The notes under the pieces were generated by a model. It searched no databases. It was not told the DNA's origin and saw nothing but the letters and a program-made list of their open reading frames with translations. From an uncultured Gammaproteobacteria bacterium (GTDB taxonomy: Bacteria; Pseudomonadota; Gammaproteobacteria; Pseudomonadales; Pseudohongiellaceae): a DNA stretch of 64,000 bases. Position numbers and translations under genes: made by a program. The stretch covers positions 35,171 through 99,170 of the forward strand of contig CALEJT010000049.1 in assembly GCA_937898685.1 (NCBI GenBank). The letters run 5' to 3'. Shown in pieces: positions 25,816 through 35,021 of the stretch. Numbering within the stretch: position 1 is the first letter of the stretch; the number at the start of each line of letters is the position of its first letter.

Positions 25816-26658
25816 TCAGAACATGCGACCGATGTGCTCGCCCATGCGCATGCGCTGGCCATAGCCCATGCGATCCCACTCCATCATGTTGGGTCCGAAC
25901 AGGACGATCACGGTCGAGCCCAGTTTGAAGCGGCCGAGTTCCAAGCCTTTCTCCAGATGGATCGGCGGTGCCGTGTGGCGGTAGTCATTGATCTGCAAAC
26001 CTCCGCTGCTCGGCGCCACCTGACCCGCCCACACGGTATCGATGCCGGCCACGATCATCGCGCCTACCAGGATCACCGCCATCGGACCCTGTGGCGTATC
26101 GAAGATGCAGATCGCGCGTTCGTTGCGCGCAAAAAGACTGTCGACGTGCTCCGTCGTCACCTTGTTCACGGAAAAGAGTCGGCCAGGCACGTAGATCATC
26201 TCGCGCAGCGTGCCGCTCGTGGGGATGTGCACCCGGTGATAGTCGCGCGGCGCGAGATAGATCGTGGCGAACCGGCCGCCACGGAATTGTGCGGCGCGGG
26301 CCGCATCGCCGCCGAGCAGTGCAGTCAGAGAGAAGGTCTTGCCCTTGGCCTGGATCAGCGTGTCGTTCTGGATGTCACCGTAGGCACTCAACACGCCGTC
26401 GGCTGGGCTGACGATGCCGTTGGGCGTGTCGTCGATCGGACGTGCGCCTTCGCGCAGCGCGCGCGTGAAGAAGGCATTGAAGGAAGGATAGGCCGTCGGA
26501 TCCGTCAGTTCGGCCTCGTGCATGTCAGGCTGATAGCGCCGCGCGAACCAGGTGATGAAGAGATTCTTGATCCACGGCGTCTTGCTCGCGGCGAAACGTC
26601 CCACCAGACGTGAGAGCAAGTGGTGGGGCAAGAGGTGCTGCAACAGAATGAACCACAT
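25816..26658 (-). CDS. psd: Phosphatidylserine decarboxylase proenzyme
   Basis: 280-residue inner membrane enzyme forming phosphatidylethanolamine. Self-cleavage occurs at LGST (in [14 protein letters not shown]), where the Ser becomes the pyruvoyl group. The Asp/His pocket motifs ([20 protein letters not shown]) are present. It converges with epmA and is followed in the opposite direction by the rhodanese gene, an arrangement shared with Pseudomonas. Confidence 0.96.
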   Translation of the reverse strand: MWFILLQHLLPHHLLSRLVGRFAASKTPWIKNLFITWFARRYQPDMHEAELTDPTAYPSFNAFFTRALREGARPIDDTPNGIVSPADGVLSAYGDIQNDTLIQAKGKTFSLTALLGGDAARAAQFRGGRFATIYLAPRDYHRVHIPTSGTLREMIYVPGRLFSVNKVTTEHVDSLFARNERAICIFDTPQGPMAVILVGAMIVAGIDTVWAGQVAPSSGGLQINDYRHTAPPIHLEKGLELGRFKLGSTVIVLFGPNMMEWDRMGYGQRMRMGEHIGRMF

Positions 26659-26706
26659 AGGACTTACTTCGTAGACAGTTGGCGATGCCTGATCGTATCA
26701 GGCGCG

Positions 26707-27516
26707 TTAAGCGATCGGCGTATCGGGCAGGTTGCCCCATTCGCCCCAGGAGCCGTGATACCCCCGTGCCGGATGGCCCAGCAGTTTCGCGACGAAATAG
26801 CTCAGACCAGAGCGGTGATGACTCTGGCAGTGCGTGATGATGGTTTGTCCCGGCGCGATGCCGACGGCTTTGAGTTTTTCGCGCAATACTTCTTCGGGAT
26901 GCAGACGTAGATTGCGCTCGCGATCCATCAGTTCCAGCCAGTCGAGATTCACGGCACCGGGAATGTGCCCCGACCGTGCCGAACCCGAGCGCAGGCCTTC
27001 GTACTCTTCTTTGGAACGGGCGTCCCAGATTGCGATGTCCGGCTTGCCGATCGCGTCCATCACTGTTTCGAGCTCGGCGATCGGTGCCTCGTGGAATTCC
27101 AGCTTCACGATGCTAGGAATCACACGCCGCACGTCCTGGGTGATCGGATAGCGCTCCTTGTACCAACTGAAGAGACCGCCATCGAGCAGTGAGTAACTGT
27201 GATGGCCGATGACGTCGAGCGTCCACAGGAAGCGCCCGGCCCAACCGCCACCTTCGTCGTCATAGGCGACGATGTGTTTGTCCGGGGTGTAACCGATACG
27301 CGAGAAGAGGCGTTCGAGCTGCGGCAGCTCGGGCAACTTGCCCGGTGCCGGCGGCAGGCCACTGAGGAGCTCTCCCGGATTCACGTGCACGGCGCCCGGC
27401 ACATGCAGAGCCTGCCAGTTCTGCGGCTGGCACAGATCCACGATGAGCAGCTGCGGATCATCGAGCGAGGCCGCGAGCGTGGCGGGGTCGAGCAAGAGTG
27501 GATAGGGCTGGGTCAT
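26707..27516 (-). CDS. Thiosulfate sulfurtransferase (two-domain rhodanese)
   Basis: 269 residues with tandem rhodanese domains. The N-terminal domain is inactive (DDEGGGWAGR at the loop). The C-terminal one has catalytic Cys in THCQSHHRSG, a six-residue active loop as in true rhodaneses. IWDARSKEEYEG and GHIPGAVNLDW are the usual CH2-type motifs. It probably handles cytoplasmic sulfane sulfur or cyanide detoxification. It lies upstream of psd in the same orientation. Confidence 0.9.
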   Translation of the reverse strand: MTQPYPLLLDPATLAASLDDPQLLIVDLCQPQNWQALHVPGAVHVNPGELLSGLPPAPGKLPELPQLERLFSRIGYTPDKHIVAYDDEGGGWAGRFLWTLDVIGHHSYSLLDGGLFSWYKERYPITQDVRRVIPSIVKLEFHEAPIAELETVMDAIGKPDIAIWDARSKEEYEGLRSGSARSGHIPGAVNLDWLELMDRERNLRLHPEEVLREKLKAVGIAPGQTIITHCQSHHRSGLSYFVAKLLGHPARGYHGSWGEWGNLPDTPIA

Positions 27517-27576
27517 CGGTGAACTTCACGCCGGCGCGTCACGCGCGCTACTGCAGAGGGTTGCGAAGGTGCAATG

Positions 27577-28581
27577 CTACAGGCTGTTGCGTATCAGCTC
27601 ATAGCTTTGCATGCGGCGCGGGTCGATGCGGCCACTGGCCGCGGCTTCAAGCAGGGCACAGCCGGCCTCGGTTTCGTGACGGCAATCGCGAAAACGGCAG
27701 GTGCCGAGCAGGGGGCGGAACTCCACGAAGCCTTCCAGCACCTGACGCGCATCGATGTGGCTGAGTCCGAATTCACGGATGCCGGGCGAATCGATCAGGC
27801 GACCTCCCTCCGGAAAATGGAAGAGCCGCGCCGAGGTGGTGGTGTGGCGGCCCTTGTCCGCCGCGTCCGACAAGCTGCCTTCCAGGGTGTTCACCCCGGG
27901 TAGTAGCGCGTTGACCAGCGCCGATTTGCCGACGCCGCTCTGCCCCACGAAGATCGCTGTGGCCTGACTCAGATGTGCCCGCAGCTCGGTGAGCCCCGTG
28001 CCGGCCTTGCTGGACACCCGCAGCGTGGCGTAGCCGAGGGAGCGATAGAGGTTCAGGAGCTCGTCGAGCTCTGCGCCTCTGTCTTCGTCCAGCTCGAGGT
28101 CGCACTTGTTGAGCAGTAGCAGCGGACGAAAGCCGAAGGTCTCGGCGGCGACCAGATAGCGGTCGATCAGGTTGTAGTGCGGCGGCGGTTCCGGCGCGGC
28201 GACGATCACCATGGTGTCGATGTTGGCAGCGACGGGTTTCAACTCACCCATCTTGCTCGGACGTTGCAGCAGCGAACGTCGCGGCAACATCGCCACCACC
28301 ACGCCGTCCTCGTACGCAGCATCGCACTGCACGACGACTTCATCGCCGCTCACGAGCGGCTCGATGTTGCTGCGCTGGAAACAGCGCAGCACCTTGCCGG
28401 CCGCCTCGCCTTCGCAGAGTTCCACGTCGAGCTGCTTGCCGAAACGCGACAGCACCAAAGCGCGCACAGTGAGCGCGTCGGAGCTGGAAGTGGTGGAAGA
28501 AGCACCGGCCTTCTGTTTGAGGGCATCCTGTTGTTGCTGGATGCGGGCCAGTTGGCGCTTGCTGAGCTGTTTGCGGGACAT
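27577..28581 (-). CDS. rsgA: Ribosome small subunit-dependent GTPase A
   Basis: 334-residue late 30S maturation factor. It has an N-terminal OB fold, then a circularly permuted GTPase with G4 LNKCD preceding G1 GQSGVGKSALVNAL and G3 DSPGIREFG. The C-terminal zinc-binding segment has CRFRDCRH and a later Cys. A low-complexity Ser/Thr stretch (SSTTSSS) lies near residue 30. It is divergent from orn, a conserved pair. Confidence 0.96.
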   Translation of the reverse strand: MSRKQLSKRQLARIQQQQDALKQKAGASSTTSSSDALTVRALVLSRFGKQLDVELCEGEAAGKVLRCFQRSNIEPLVSGDEVVVQCDAAYEDGVVVAMLPRRSLLQRPSKMGELKPVAANIDTMVIVAAPEPPPHYNLIDRYLVAAETFGFRPLLLLNKCDLELDEDRGAELDELLNLYRSLGYATLRVSSKAGTGLTELRAHLSQATAIFVGQSGVGKSALVNALLPGVNTLEGSLSDAADKGRHTTTSARLFHFPEGGRLIDSPGIREFGLSHIDARQVLEGFVEFRPLLGTCRFRDCRHETEAGCALLEAAASGRIDPRRMQSYELIRNSL

Positions 28582-28611
28582 GCCGGCATATTACGAGCGC
28601 CACCCCTTTGC

Positions 28612-28617
28612 TACAAT
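28612..28617 (+). promoter_or_regulatory. Candidate -10 box for orn
   Basis: TACAAT lies 34 nt upstream of the orn start. A poor -35 (TATTAC) sits 17 bp further upstream. AAGGAG at 28633-28638 is the ribosome binding site. Confidence 0.4.
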
Positions 28618-28650
28618 CCGGCGGCCTCGTCTAAGGAGTAAGTCCCACGC

Positions 28651-29205
28651 ATGGACAAGAAACATCACCTGATCTGGATCGACCTGGAAATGACGGGGCT
28701 GAGTCCAGATACCGACCGCATCATCGAGATTGCCACCATCATCACCAACACCGACCTGCAGGTCGTGGCCGAAGGCCCGGTGATGGCCATTCACCAGCCC
28801 AAGCACGTGATGGACGCCATGGACGATTGGAACCAGCGTCACCACGGCGCCAATGGTCTGATCGAGCGTGTCAAATACAGCCCCTACGATGAAGCTGCGG
28901 CGGAGAAGATCACGCTGAACTTCCTGTCGCAGTACTGCGATCCGCGCTCATCGCCGATGTGTGGCAACAGCATCTGCCAGGACCGTCGCTTCCTCGCGCG
29001 TTACATGCCTTCGCTGGAAGCCTTCTTCCACTACCGCAATCTCGACGTCAGCTCCATCAAGGAACTGGCGAAGCGCTGGCGGCCCGATCTGATGGACGGA
29101 CTGAAGAAGGAGGGTTCGCACAAGGCCCTCGAGGACATCCGCGATTCCATCAAGGAACTGCAGTACTACCGCGAGCACTTCTTCCTGACGCGCCGTCCCA
29201 GCTGA
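28651..29205 (+). CDS. orn: Oligoribonuclease
   Basis: 184-residue DEDDh 3'-5' exoribonuclease that degrades 2-5 nt RNAs, including pGpG from c-di-GMP breakdown, relevant to the c-di-GMP genes in this window. Motifs: WIDLEMTGL (Asp, Glu), the second Asp in ICQDRRFL, and [10 protein letters not shown] (His, Asp). Length is typical. Good AAGGAG ribosome site. Confidence 0.97.
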   Translation: MDKKHHLIWIDLEMTGLSPDTDRIIEIATIITNTDLQVVAEGPVMAIHQPKHVMDAMDDWNQRHHGANGLIERVKYSPYDEAAAEKITLNFLSQYCDPRSSPMCGNSICQDRRFLARYMPSLEAFFHYRNLDVSSIKELAKRWRPDLMDGLKKEGSHKALEDIRDSIKELQYYREHFFLTRRPS

Positions 29206-29443
29206 GGTCGGCGCTCGGCTGGACGCATCCCATGCGCCGCGAGTCGGCGCCTTCGTTTGCCTTGGATTGGATCGGTCTGGGAGAGGGGCCCGGACTGAGC
29301 TGGCTCATTGGCGCCTCAAGGGGAAGTTGGCATGAGGGCCCAGTCCGGGATGGGGAAATGAGAGCAGCGAAGGAGGGGAACCTCGTGCACCCACCCACTG
29401 GTAAGCAAGTTGCGGGCCAGTTTTGTAACAAACCGTCCTTGAC

Positions 29444-29638
29444 TCAGTTCCGCGGGCGCACGCGGACGTAGTAGTAGAGGAAATAGCCCAGCCAGGACAG
29501 CAACAACGCGCTCAAGGCCCAGAAAATCCGGTCCCAACCGCTCACTCGCTTGGAAAACAAGGCACTGAGACAGGGCACGACGAGCACCATGATCACCGGA
29601 ATCAACAGCAGAGTGTTCCAAAGCAGAGGCGGCAGCAT
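29444..29638 (-). CDS. Small membrane protein, unknown function
   Basis: 64 residues with two hydrophobic helices (about 6-28 and 38-58) and a basic C terminus YYYVRVRPRN. The arrangement resembles phospholipase-D-nuclease N-terminal-like small proteins, but no diagnostic motif is visible. ATG 29638 was chosen because it begins the first helix; the reading frame continues upstream without protein-like character. AAAGGAA lies about 13 nt upstream. It is monocistronic between orn and the GFA gene. Confidence 0.5.
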   Translation of the reverse strand: MLPPLLWNTLLLIPVIMVLVVPCLSALFSKRVSGWDRIFWALSALLLSWLGYFLYYYVRVRPRN

Positions 29639-29702
29639 GAGAGACGAAGTGTTTCCTTTGGTGGCAAGAGATTGTTGAACGTTACGTAGCGAAACAGTTG
29701 CG

Positions 29703-30431
29703 TTACGCATTTCCGATGACTTCGCTGTCCTGTGATAGCGTTTTGCTGGCAACGAGGGCGCAGGCGTTACAAATGGCAGCGTTCCGCCCCCGGTGAAGTT
29801 CGCTCTCGAGGAAGGATTGGCCGCAGAAATCGCAGCATCGCGGGCCCGTCTCTGGTGCAGGTTCCTCCGTCCCGGAAATGCGCGCAAGGGCGCCGGGGAT
29901 TAGGGGGATCAGCTCCTCCCCTCGCGCGTATGCCTCCTGCCAGGTTTCCATTGCCGGCAGCAACGCCTCACGCCGCGCCAGACTGGCGGGCGGCCAATGT
30001 TGTTCACGCCGGTAGAACTGTGGAGTGGCGGGAGCGTCGGGGGGCAGTGCGAGCCAGTGCTGCTTGGAGTCGGTAAAGATGTGGACCTTCGGGGGCAGGG
30101 CGTTCGGATCATCCAAGGTTCCCACTCGCACGAAGCTCAGCACGGCACCCAGGCTGGCGTAGTGGCTCCAGAGCGCGATGCGGCAGAAGGGGCAGCGCGC
30201 GATGTACTGCGGTTTGCCGCTGGCGGTGGGAGTGCGGATGAGCTCGTAGGAGCCGCGCAGCACGCTCACCAGAGTGCTCTCGATCAGCGCGTTGTGTGCG
30301 AAGGCTGAGCCCGTTTCGCGCTGACACCAACGGCAGTGGCAGCAGTGTACGAACAGTGGGGCAGCTTCCAGGCGATAGCGCAGGCGTCCGCAGTCGCAGC
30401 CACCTTCCAGGCAAAGGGCAGAATCCGCCAT
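29703..30431 (-). CDS. GFA (glutathione-dependent formaldehyde-activating)-family protein with C-terminal ClpX-type zinc finger
   Basis: 242 residues. The N-terminal GFA/CENP-V fold (about 8-130) has its zinc ligands in GGCDCGRLRY, CHCRWCQRETGS and ARCPFCRIAL. A linker of about 65 residues follows, then a Cys4 finger at about 200-228, CCDFCGQS and ICNACA, very like the ClpX N-terminal zinc-binding domain (CSFCGKS, ICDEC). GFA proteins are usually 120-160 residues without this addition. Activity is unknown. The finger suggests protein-protein contact or dimerisation. Confidence 0.8.
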   Translation of the reverse strand: MADSALCLEGGCDCGRLRYRLEAAPLFVHCCHCRWCQRETGSAFAHNALIESTLVSVLRGSYELIRTPTASGKPQYIARCPFCRIALWSHYASLGAVLSFVRVGTLDDPNALPPKVHIFTDSKQHWLALPPDAPATPQFYRREQHWPPASLARREALLPAMETWQEAYARGEELIPLIPGALARISGTEEPAPETGPRCCDFCGQSFLESELHRGRNAAICNACALVASKTLSQDSEVIGNA

Positions 30432-30476
30432 CGACGATCCTTACGGTTGAGTCCGAAGGCGGATTTTCACGGTTTC

Positions 30477-31172
30477 TCAGGCGACCGCAAGTTGCTCTAG
30501 CACAGCCGGAAGGGTGCGGAAGTCGGTGACCACTGCGTCGGCGCCCAGACTGCGGGCCCGGGTAGGATCGGTTTCGAAGGCCACGGCGATGGCGGTGATG
30601 CCGCAGCCGCGGGCCGCGAGTACGTCATTGGCGTGATCGCCCACCATCACGGCATGGTCACCGCGCACGGCGTCGTAACCCAGCCGGGCCAGAGCGTGGC
30701 GCAGATGGCCGGCATCCGGCTTGCGCACGCCGGCGGCGTCGCCCCCCGCCACCGTGCCGAAGAGTTCCAGCACTTCGAGCCGACGCAGAATCTCTTCGCA
30801 GGGCACCGTCATCTTGTTGGAGGCGAGGCCGATGGCCCAACCGGCATCGCGCAGCGCACGCAGGGTTTCCGCCACGCCGTCGAAAAGCCGGGTATGGCGA
30901 TATTCCGTGGCCTTGTAGGCCGCCAGATAGTCGCGGGCGAGCTCATCCAGCTCGGCGCCTTCGATGGCGCGGCCCTTCGCGGCGAAGACGCGCTGGGTCA
31001 GCACCTTCATGCCGTCGCCGAGCATGGGCTCGAGTTCGGCGCGCGCAATGGGCTCCAGGCCCTGGTCGGCCAACACCAGGTTCATGGCGGCGACGAGGTC
31101 GTCGACACCGTCGATCAGGGTTCCGTCGAGGTCGAAAAGGATGAATTTGGCGGGGGAGGACGAGCTGGACAT
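30477..31172 (-). CDS. gph: HAD hydrolase, phosphoglycolate phosphatase-like
   Basis: 231 residues. Motif I FDLDGTLIDG has both Asp, motif II lies around GLASNK, Lys is in GVRKPDAGH, and motif III reads VMVGDHANDVLAA. The helical cap lies at about 20-90. The best match is phosphoglycolate phosphatase, which clears 2-phosphoglycolate from DNA repair or oxidative metabolism, but the exact substrate among PGP-like HADs cannot be set by sequence. Confidence 0.8.
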   Translation of the reverse strand: MSSSSSPAKFILFDLDGTLIDGVDDLVAAMNLVLADQGLEPIARAELEPMLGDGMKVLTQRVFAAKGRAIEGAELDELARDYLAAYKATEYRHTRLFDGVAETLRALRDAGWAIGLASNKMTVPCEEILRRLEVLELFGTVAGGDAAGVRKPDAGHLRHALARLGYDAVRGDHAVMVGDHANDVLAARGCGITAIAVAFETDPTRARSLGADAVVTDFRTLPAVLEQLAVA

Positions 31173-31323
31173 CGGTACTTCCGCAATACGACAAAGGCGC
31201 AGTAGACCATAGCGGCCGCATCATTTCGAGCCACCCGGACCACCCGCGCGTGAGCTGGGGGCCAAGAGCGCCTATACTTGCGCTCCCCACCTTTACCCTC
31301 CCAAGTCCCGCGAGGATGTCGTC

Positions 31324-33450
31324 ATGAGTTCCGCCCGTTTCGCTCCTTCCTGTCCCTTCACCCCCAAAGCACTCGCGCGCGCTTTGCCTCTGGCGCTCGT
31401 GCTGGGGCTGGCAGCCTGCTCCGAGTCGGCGCCGCCACCCACGGACAGCAGCGCGGCCGCACCCGTGGACAGAGCGCCCGCGGTAACGGAAGCCCAGCAA
31501 ACCCTGAGTTCGGGCATCGAGCTCGAAAACTTCGACACCACCATCGCTCCCGGCACCGACTTCTATCGTTACGTCAACGGCAAATGGCTCGCCAGCACGG
31601 AGATCCCGGCCGATAAATCCAACTACGGCGCCTTCACCCAGCTCGACGACGAGGCGCAGGAGCACTTGCGCGCCATCATCGAAAGCGCTGCCGTGGCCGA
31701 TGCCGCTCCGGGCTCGGACACGCAGAAGGTCGGTGACTTCTTCAAGAGCTTCATGGACGAAACCACGATCGAGCAGCTCGGCGCCACGCCGCTGCAGGCC
31801 GGTCTCGCCGAGATTGCAGCCACCACGACCAAGCAGGAGCTCTTGTTACTCAGTGCCGAGCTGAACCGCATCGGCGTGCAGATCCCTGCCGCCATCTACA
31901 TCAACAACGACGAGAAGCAGTCGGATCAGTACATCACCTACATCGTGCAGTCGGGCCTGGGACTGCCCGATCGCGACTGGTACCTGAGCACCGACGACGC
32001 CTCGCACGAGCAGGCCCGTAGCGCCTACGCCAACTACATCGACACCGTGCTGGGCCTCGCCGGCTACAGCGCCGAGCAGCCGAGCGCCGCCGTGCTCGAC
32101 ATCGAGCGCCGCATCGCCGAAGCGCACTGGGATCGCGTGCGCAACCGCCAGGCCGAACTCACCTACAACAAGCGCACCCTGCAGGAATTGCAGGCCATGG
32201 CGCCCAGCATCGACTGGAAACGCTATCTGGAAGGTCTGGGGGTGACGGAAGAAACCTTCGTGGTGGGCCAGCCCAGCTTCATCGAAGATTTCGACAAGAT
32301 CTGGGACGACGTGCCGCTGTCTGCCTGGCAGACCTATTTCAGCTTCAAGTTCGTCGACGCCTTCGCTCCCTATCTGAGTGCCGACTTCGTCAACGCCCAG
32401 TTCGACTTCGAAGGCCGTGTGCTCAACGGTGCGCAGGAAATCGAGCCGCGCTGGAAGCGTGGTGTGGCGGTGGTCGATGCTGCCCTCGGTGAAGTCGTCG
32501 GCAAACTGTACGTGCAGGAGCACTTCCAGGAAGAAGCCAAGGTGCGCATGGACCAGTTGGTCAACAATCTGCGTGCCGCCTTCCGCGAAGGCATCGAAGA
32601 ACTCGAGTGGATGACGCCACAGACCAAGGCCGAGGCGCAGGACAAGCTGGCGAAGTTCAACACCAAGATCGGCTATCCCGACAAATGGAAGGACTATTCC
32701 GCCCTGACCGTGGATGCCTCCGACCTCGTGGGCAACGTGATGCGTTCGCGTCGCGTCGAACACGAGCGCGAAGTGAATAAGCTCGGCAATCCCATCGATC
32801 GTGACGAATGGTTCATGACGCCCTACACCGTCAACGCCTACTACAACCCGCCGATGAACGAAGTCGTGTTCCCTGCGGCGATCCTGCAGCCTCCCTTCTT
32901 CAACGTGGAAGCGGACGATGCCGTGAACTACGGCGGCATCGGTGCGGTGATCGGCCACGAGCTGAGCCACGGTTTCGACGACCAGGGCCGCAAGTACGAT
33001 GGCAACGGCAACCTGCGTGACTGGTGGACCGAAGCCGACGCCAGTGCCTTCGGCGAGCGTGCCGCCAAACTCGCCGCACAGTACTCGCAGATCGAAGTAT
33101 TGCCGGGCAAATACCTCAACGGTGAATTCACCCTGGGCGAAAACATCGGTGATCTCAGCGGTCTCGCCGTCGCCTACCGCGCCTATCGCATGTCGCTGCA
33201 GGGCAAGGAAGCGCCGGTGATCGATGGTTTCACTGGCGATCAGCGTTTCTTCATCGGTTGGGCGCAGGTATGGCGTCGCCTCTATCGCCCGGAGAACCTC
33301 GAAGTGCGTCTGACCGCCGATCCTCACTCCCACAGCGAAGCACGCACCAACGCCGTACTGCGCAACTTCGATCCCTGGTACGAAGCCTTCGACATCCAGC
33401 CCGGCAGCCCGATGTACCTGCCGCCGGAAGAGCGCGTGAAGATCTGGTGA
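31324..33450 (+). CDS. M13 family zinc metalloendopeptidase, lipoprotein (PepO-like)
   Basis: 708-residue neprilysin/PepO-type peptidase. A signal sequence ends in the lipobox LAAC (Cys about 30), so it is lipid-anchored in the envelope, followed by a Pro/Ser-rich linker. Zinc motif HELSH (VIGHELSHGFD) and the third ligand in GENIGDLSGLA are intact. NAYYNPPMNEVVFPAAILQPPFF and the C-terminal tryptophan are typical. It probably degrades peptides in the periplasm. A hairpin follows the stop. Confidence 0.94.
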   Translation: MSSARFAPSCPFTPKALARALPLALVLGLAACSESAPPPTDSSAAAPVDRAPAVTEAQQTLSSGIELENFDTTIAPGTDFYRYVNGKWLASTEIPADKSNYGAFTQLDDEAQEHLRAIIESAAVADAAPGSDTQKVGDFFKSFMDETTIEQLGATPLQAGLAEIAATTTKQELLLLSAELNRIGVQIPAAIYINNDEKQSDQYITYIVQSGLGLPDRDWYLSTDDASHEQARSAYANYIDTVLGLAGYSAEQPSAAVLDIERRIAEAHWDRVRNRQAELTYNKRTLQELQAMAPSIDWKRYLEGLGVTEETFVVGQPSFIEDFDKIWDDVPLSAWQTYFSFKFVDAFAPYLSADFVNAQFDFEGRVLNGAQEIEPRWKRGVAVVDAALGEVVGKLYVQEHFQEEAKVRMDQLVNNLRAAFREGIEELEWMTPQTKAEAQDKLAKFNTKIGYPDKWKDYSALTVDASDLVGNVMRSRRVEHEREVNKLGNPIDRDEWFMTPYTVNAYYNPPMNEVVFPAAILQPPFFNVEADDAVNYGGIGAVIGHELSHGFDDQGRKYDGNGNLRDWWTEADASAFGERAAKLAAQYSQIEVLPGKYLNGEFTLGENIGDLSGLAVAYRAYRMSLQGKEAPVIDGFTGDQRFFIGWAQVWRRLYRPENLEVRLTADPHSHSEARTNAVLRNFDPWYEAFDIQPGSPMYLPPEERVKIW

Positions 33451-33457
33451 TCGTTAT

Positions 33458-33478
33458 GGCCCCGCGCCATGCGGGGCC
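33458..33478 (+). terminator. Hairpin after the M13 peptidase gene
   Basis: GGCCCCGC / GCGGGGCC perfect 8-bp stem, 5-nt loop GCCAT, 7 nt after the stop codon, followed by GATGTTTCCC. Probable intrinsic terminator with a weak T-run. Confidence 0.55.
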
Positions 33479-33575
33479 GATGTTTCCCGGCCTAGGTGAA
33501 GCTCACTTCCCTGCCTGTCGCGAGATCGCTGCTCGAACGCTCTCGCGCTCAGCGGAATCCCAATGACTCCATCCC

Positions 33576-33995
33576 ATGCTGCAACCACCACCCGGTAGTC
33601 CAACCTTGGCTCTCCTGCGGCAATTCTTCATCTTCGGCCTGGTAGGCACGGCAGCGTTCCTGGTCGACGTGGCCGTGCTCTATGCGCTGCGTGAATTCCT
33701 CGGGCTCTTCGTGGCGCGCATCGTGTCCTTTCTGGTGGCCACGCTATTCACCTGGTCGGTCAACCGCACGCTGACCTTCGCAAATGGCCGCTCACGACTC
33801 TCACCCCACGCGGAATTTCTGCGCTATCTCTTGTTCGTGCTCGGCGGCGGTGGCGTGAACCTGCTTACCTACACCTGGCTCGTGACGAGTGTCGCGCTCG
33901 TTGCCAGCCATCCCTTCCTCGGTGTTGCCGCAGGCAGCATCGCAGGCATGCTGGTGAACTTCTCGCTCTTGAAGTGGATCCTCTACAGGCACTGA
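33576..33995 (+). CDS. GtrA family membrane protein
   Basis: 139 residues with four transmembrane helices. It shows the family features FFIFGLVGTAAFLVDVAVLYAL, the RIVSFLVATLFTWSVNRTLTF segment and the C-terminal FSLLKWILYRH. GtrA-type proteins are thought to flip or transfer lipid-linked sugars in cell-surface polysaccharide modification. No glycosyltransferase partner is adjacent, so its role is open. Confidence 0.88.
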   Translation: MLQPPPGSPTLALLRQFFIFGLVGTAAFLVDVAVLYALREFLGLFVARIVSFLVATLFTWSVNRTLTFANGRSRLSPHAEFLRYLLFVLGGGGVNLLTYTWLVTSVALVASHPFLGVAAGSIAGMLVNFSLLKWILYRH

Positions 33996-34050
33996 ACCGC
34001 CGCGCCAGGAAGTTCTGACACTACGCGTTGCAGTAGGGGATCGTGAGGAA

Positions 34051-34076
34051 CGGCTCGACTCATGTGAGCCGAGCCG
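34051..34076. terminator. Convergent hairpin between gtrA-like and spermidine synthase-like genes
   Basis: CGGCTCGACTC / GAGCCGAGCCG, 11-bp stem with a single A-C mismatch and a 4-nt loop ATGT, located just before the convergent stop at 34084. Confidence 0.5.
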
Positions 34077-34083
34077 CAGGGAC

Positions 34084-34989
34084 TCAGTTGTTGAGAAGGT
34101 TCACCGGCGCATATTCGTCGGTGAGCACGCGTTCGCGCAGGTTCCAATCGGGTTTGGTGACGAGCAGTTGCGGGAATTCCGTCATGTCCATGCCGAAGCG
34201 TGCCACTCGCTCGTTGAAGGCTGGTGCACGCGCTTCGAGCGTGGCGCGATCGGGCAACGGTTGCATCGAGGCGATGATGATGCGGTTGCCGGTGCCGGGC
34301 ATGCGCACGTTGAAGAATTCACCGAAGACCTGACGATAGGTGTTCGACTCCGCTGCGTAGAGACGACTGGTGGAGAAGGTGTTGGCGATCAGCATGCCGT
34401 TCTCGGGCAAGAGCTTCTTCACTTCTTCGAGGAACTCCGCTGTCATCAGATGCTCGGGAATGTATTCACCGGTGAAGGCATCGAGAATGATCAGGTCGTA
34501 TTTCGTGCCCTTCAGTCCTTCGCGTTTGATGTAGACGCGACCATCCACGACTTCCGTGCGGATCAGATCGGTTTCCTCGAAATCGAAATATTTCTTCGCC
34601 ACGTCCACCACGGCCTCGTCGATCTCGACGATGGTGATCTTCGCGTTGGGGAACAGGGTCTTGTAGGTATGTACCAACGTGCCGCCGCCGAGGCCGAGAA
34701 TCAGGATGCTGCTTGGATTGTCCTGAATCATCAGGCTGGACAACACCATCTTGGCGTAGGGAAAGACCAGCTTGTCGTGATCGTCGAAGAAGCGGCAGCT
34801 CTGGTTGAGACCATTGAGCTCGGTCACGGTGAAGCGCATGCACAGGCGCTCCTCATCCTCGGTAACGAGGATGTTGCGATAGAGCGAACGCTCCTGGTGA
34901 ACGATGCGCAATTCACCCCGCTGAGCTTGAGCAGCAGGAACCAAGGCCAGCAACGCGGCGGCGAATAAACAGGAAAGGAAAGGGCGCAT
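34084..34989 (-). CDS. Exported spermidine synthase-like protein
   Basis: 301 residues. It begins with a typical Sec signal peptide (MRPFLSCLFAAALLALVPAAQA), followed by an aminopropyltransferase/SAM-methyltransferase fold with GLGGGTLVHTY, the acidic IVEIDEAVVDVA and the active-site strand LDAFTGEYIPEHLMT. Export of such a domain is odd, because the usual substrates are cytosolic. In many bacteria this domain is fused to an eight-helix membrane domain; here that half is the preceding gene. An in-frame ATG at 35001 would add four residues. Polyamine synthesis itself is doubtful. Confidence 0.75.
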   Translation of the reverse strand: MRPFLSCLFAAALLALVPAAQAQRGELRIVHQERSLYRNILVTEDEERLCMRFTVTELNGLNQSCRFFDDHDKLVFPYAKMVLSSLMIQDNPSSILILGLGGGTLVHTYKTLFPNAKITIVEIDEAVVDVAKKYFDFEETDLIRTEVVDGRVYIKREGLKGTKYDLIILDAFTGEYIPEHLMTAEFLEEVKKLLPENGMLIANTFSTSRLYAAESNTYRQVFGEFFNVRMPGTGNRIIIASMQPLPDRATLEARAPAFNERVARFGMDMTEFPQLLVTKPDWNLRERVLTDEYAPVNLLNN

Positions 34990-35021
34990 GGCGATACCCA
35001 TCTAGTTAGGTGCTGGTGGTT

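Noticed and set aside
29206..29443. Possible small gene or RNA between orn and the small membrane protein gene
   Set aside because: Open frames there have no ribosome site or similarity, and no clear terminator or RNA fold was seen.
31846..33333. 495-codon frame opposite the M13 peptidase
   Set aside because: Shadow of a well supported peptidase gene.
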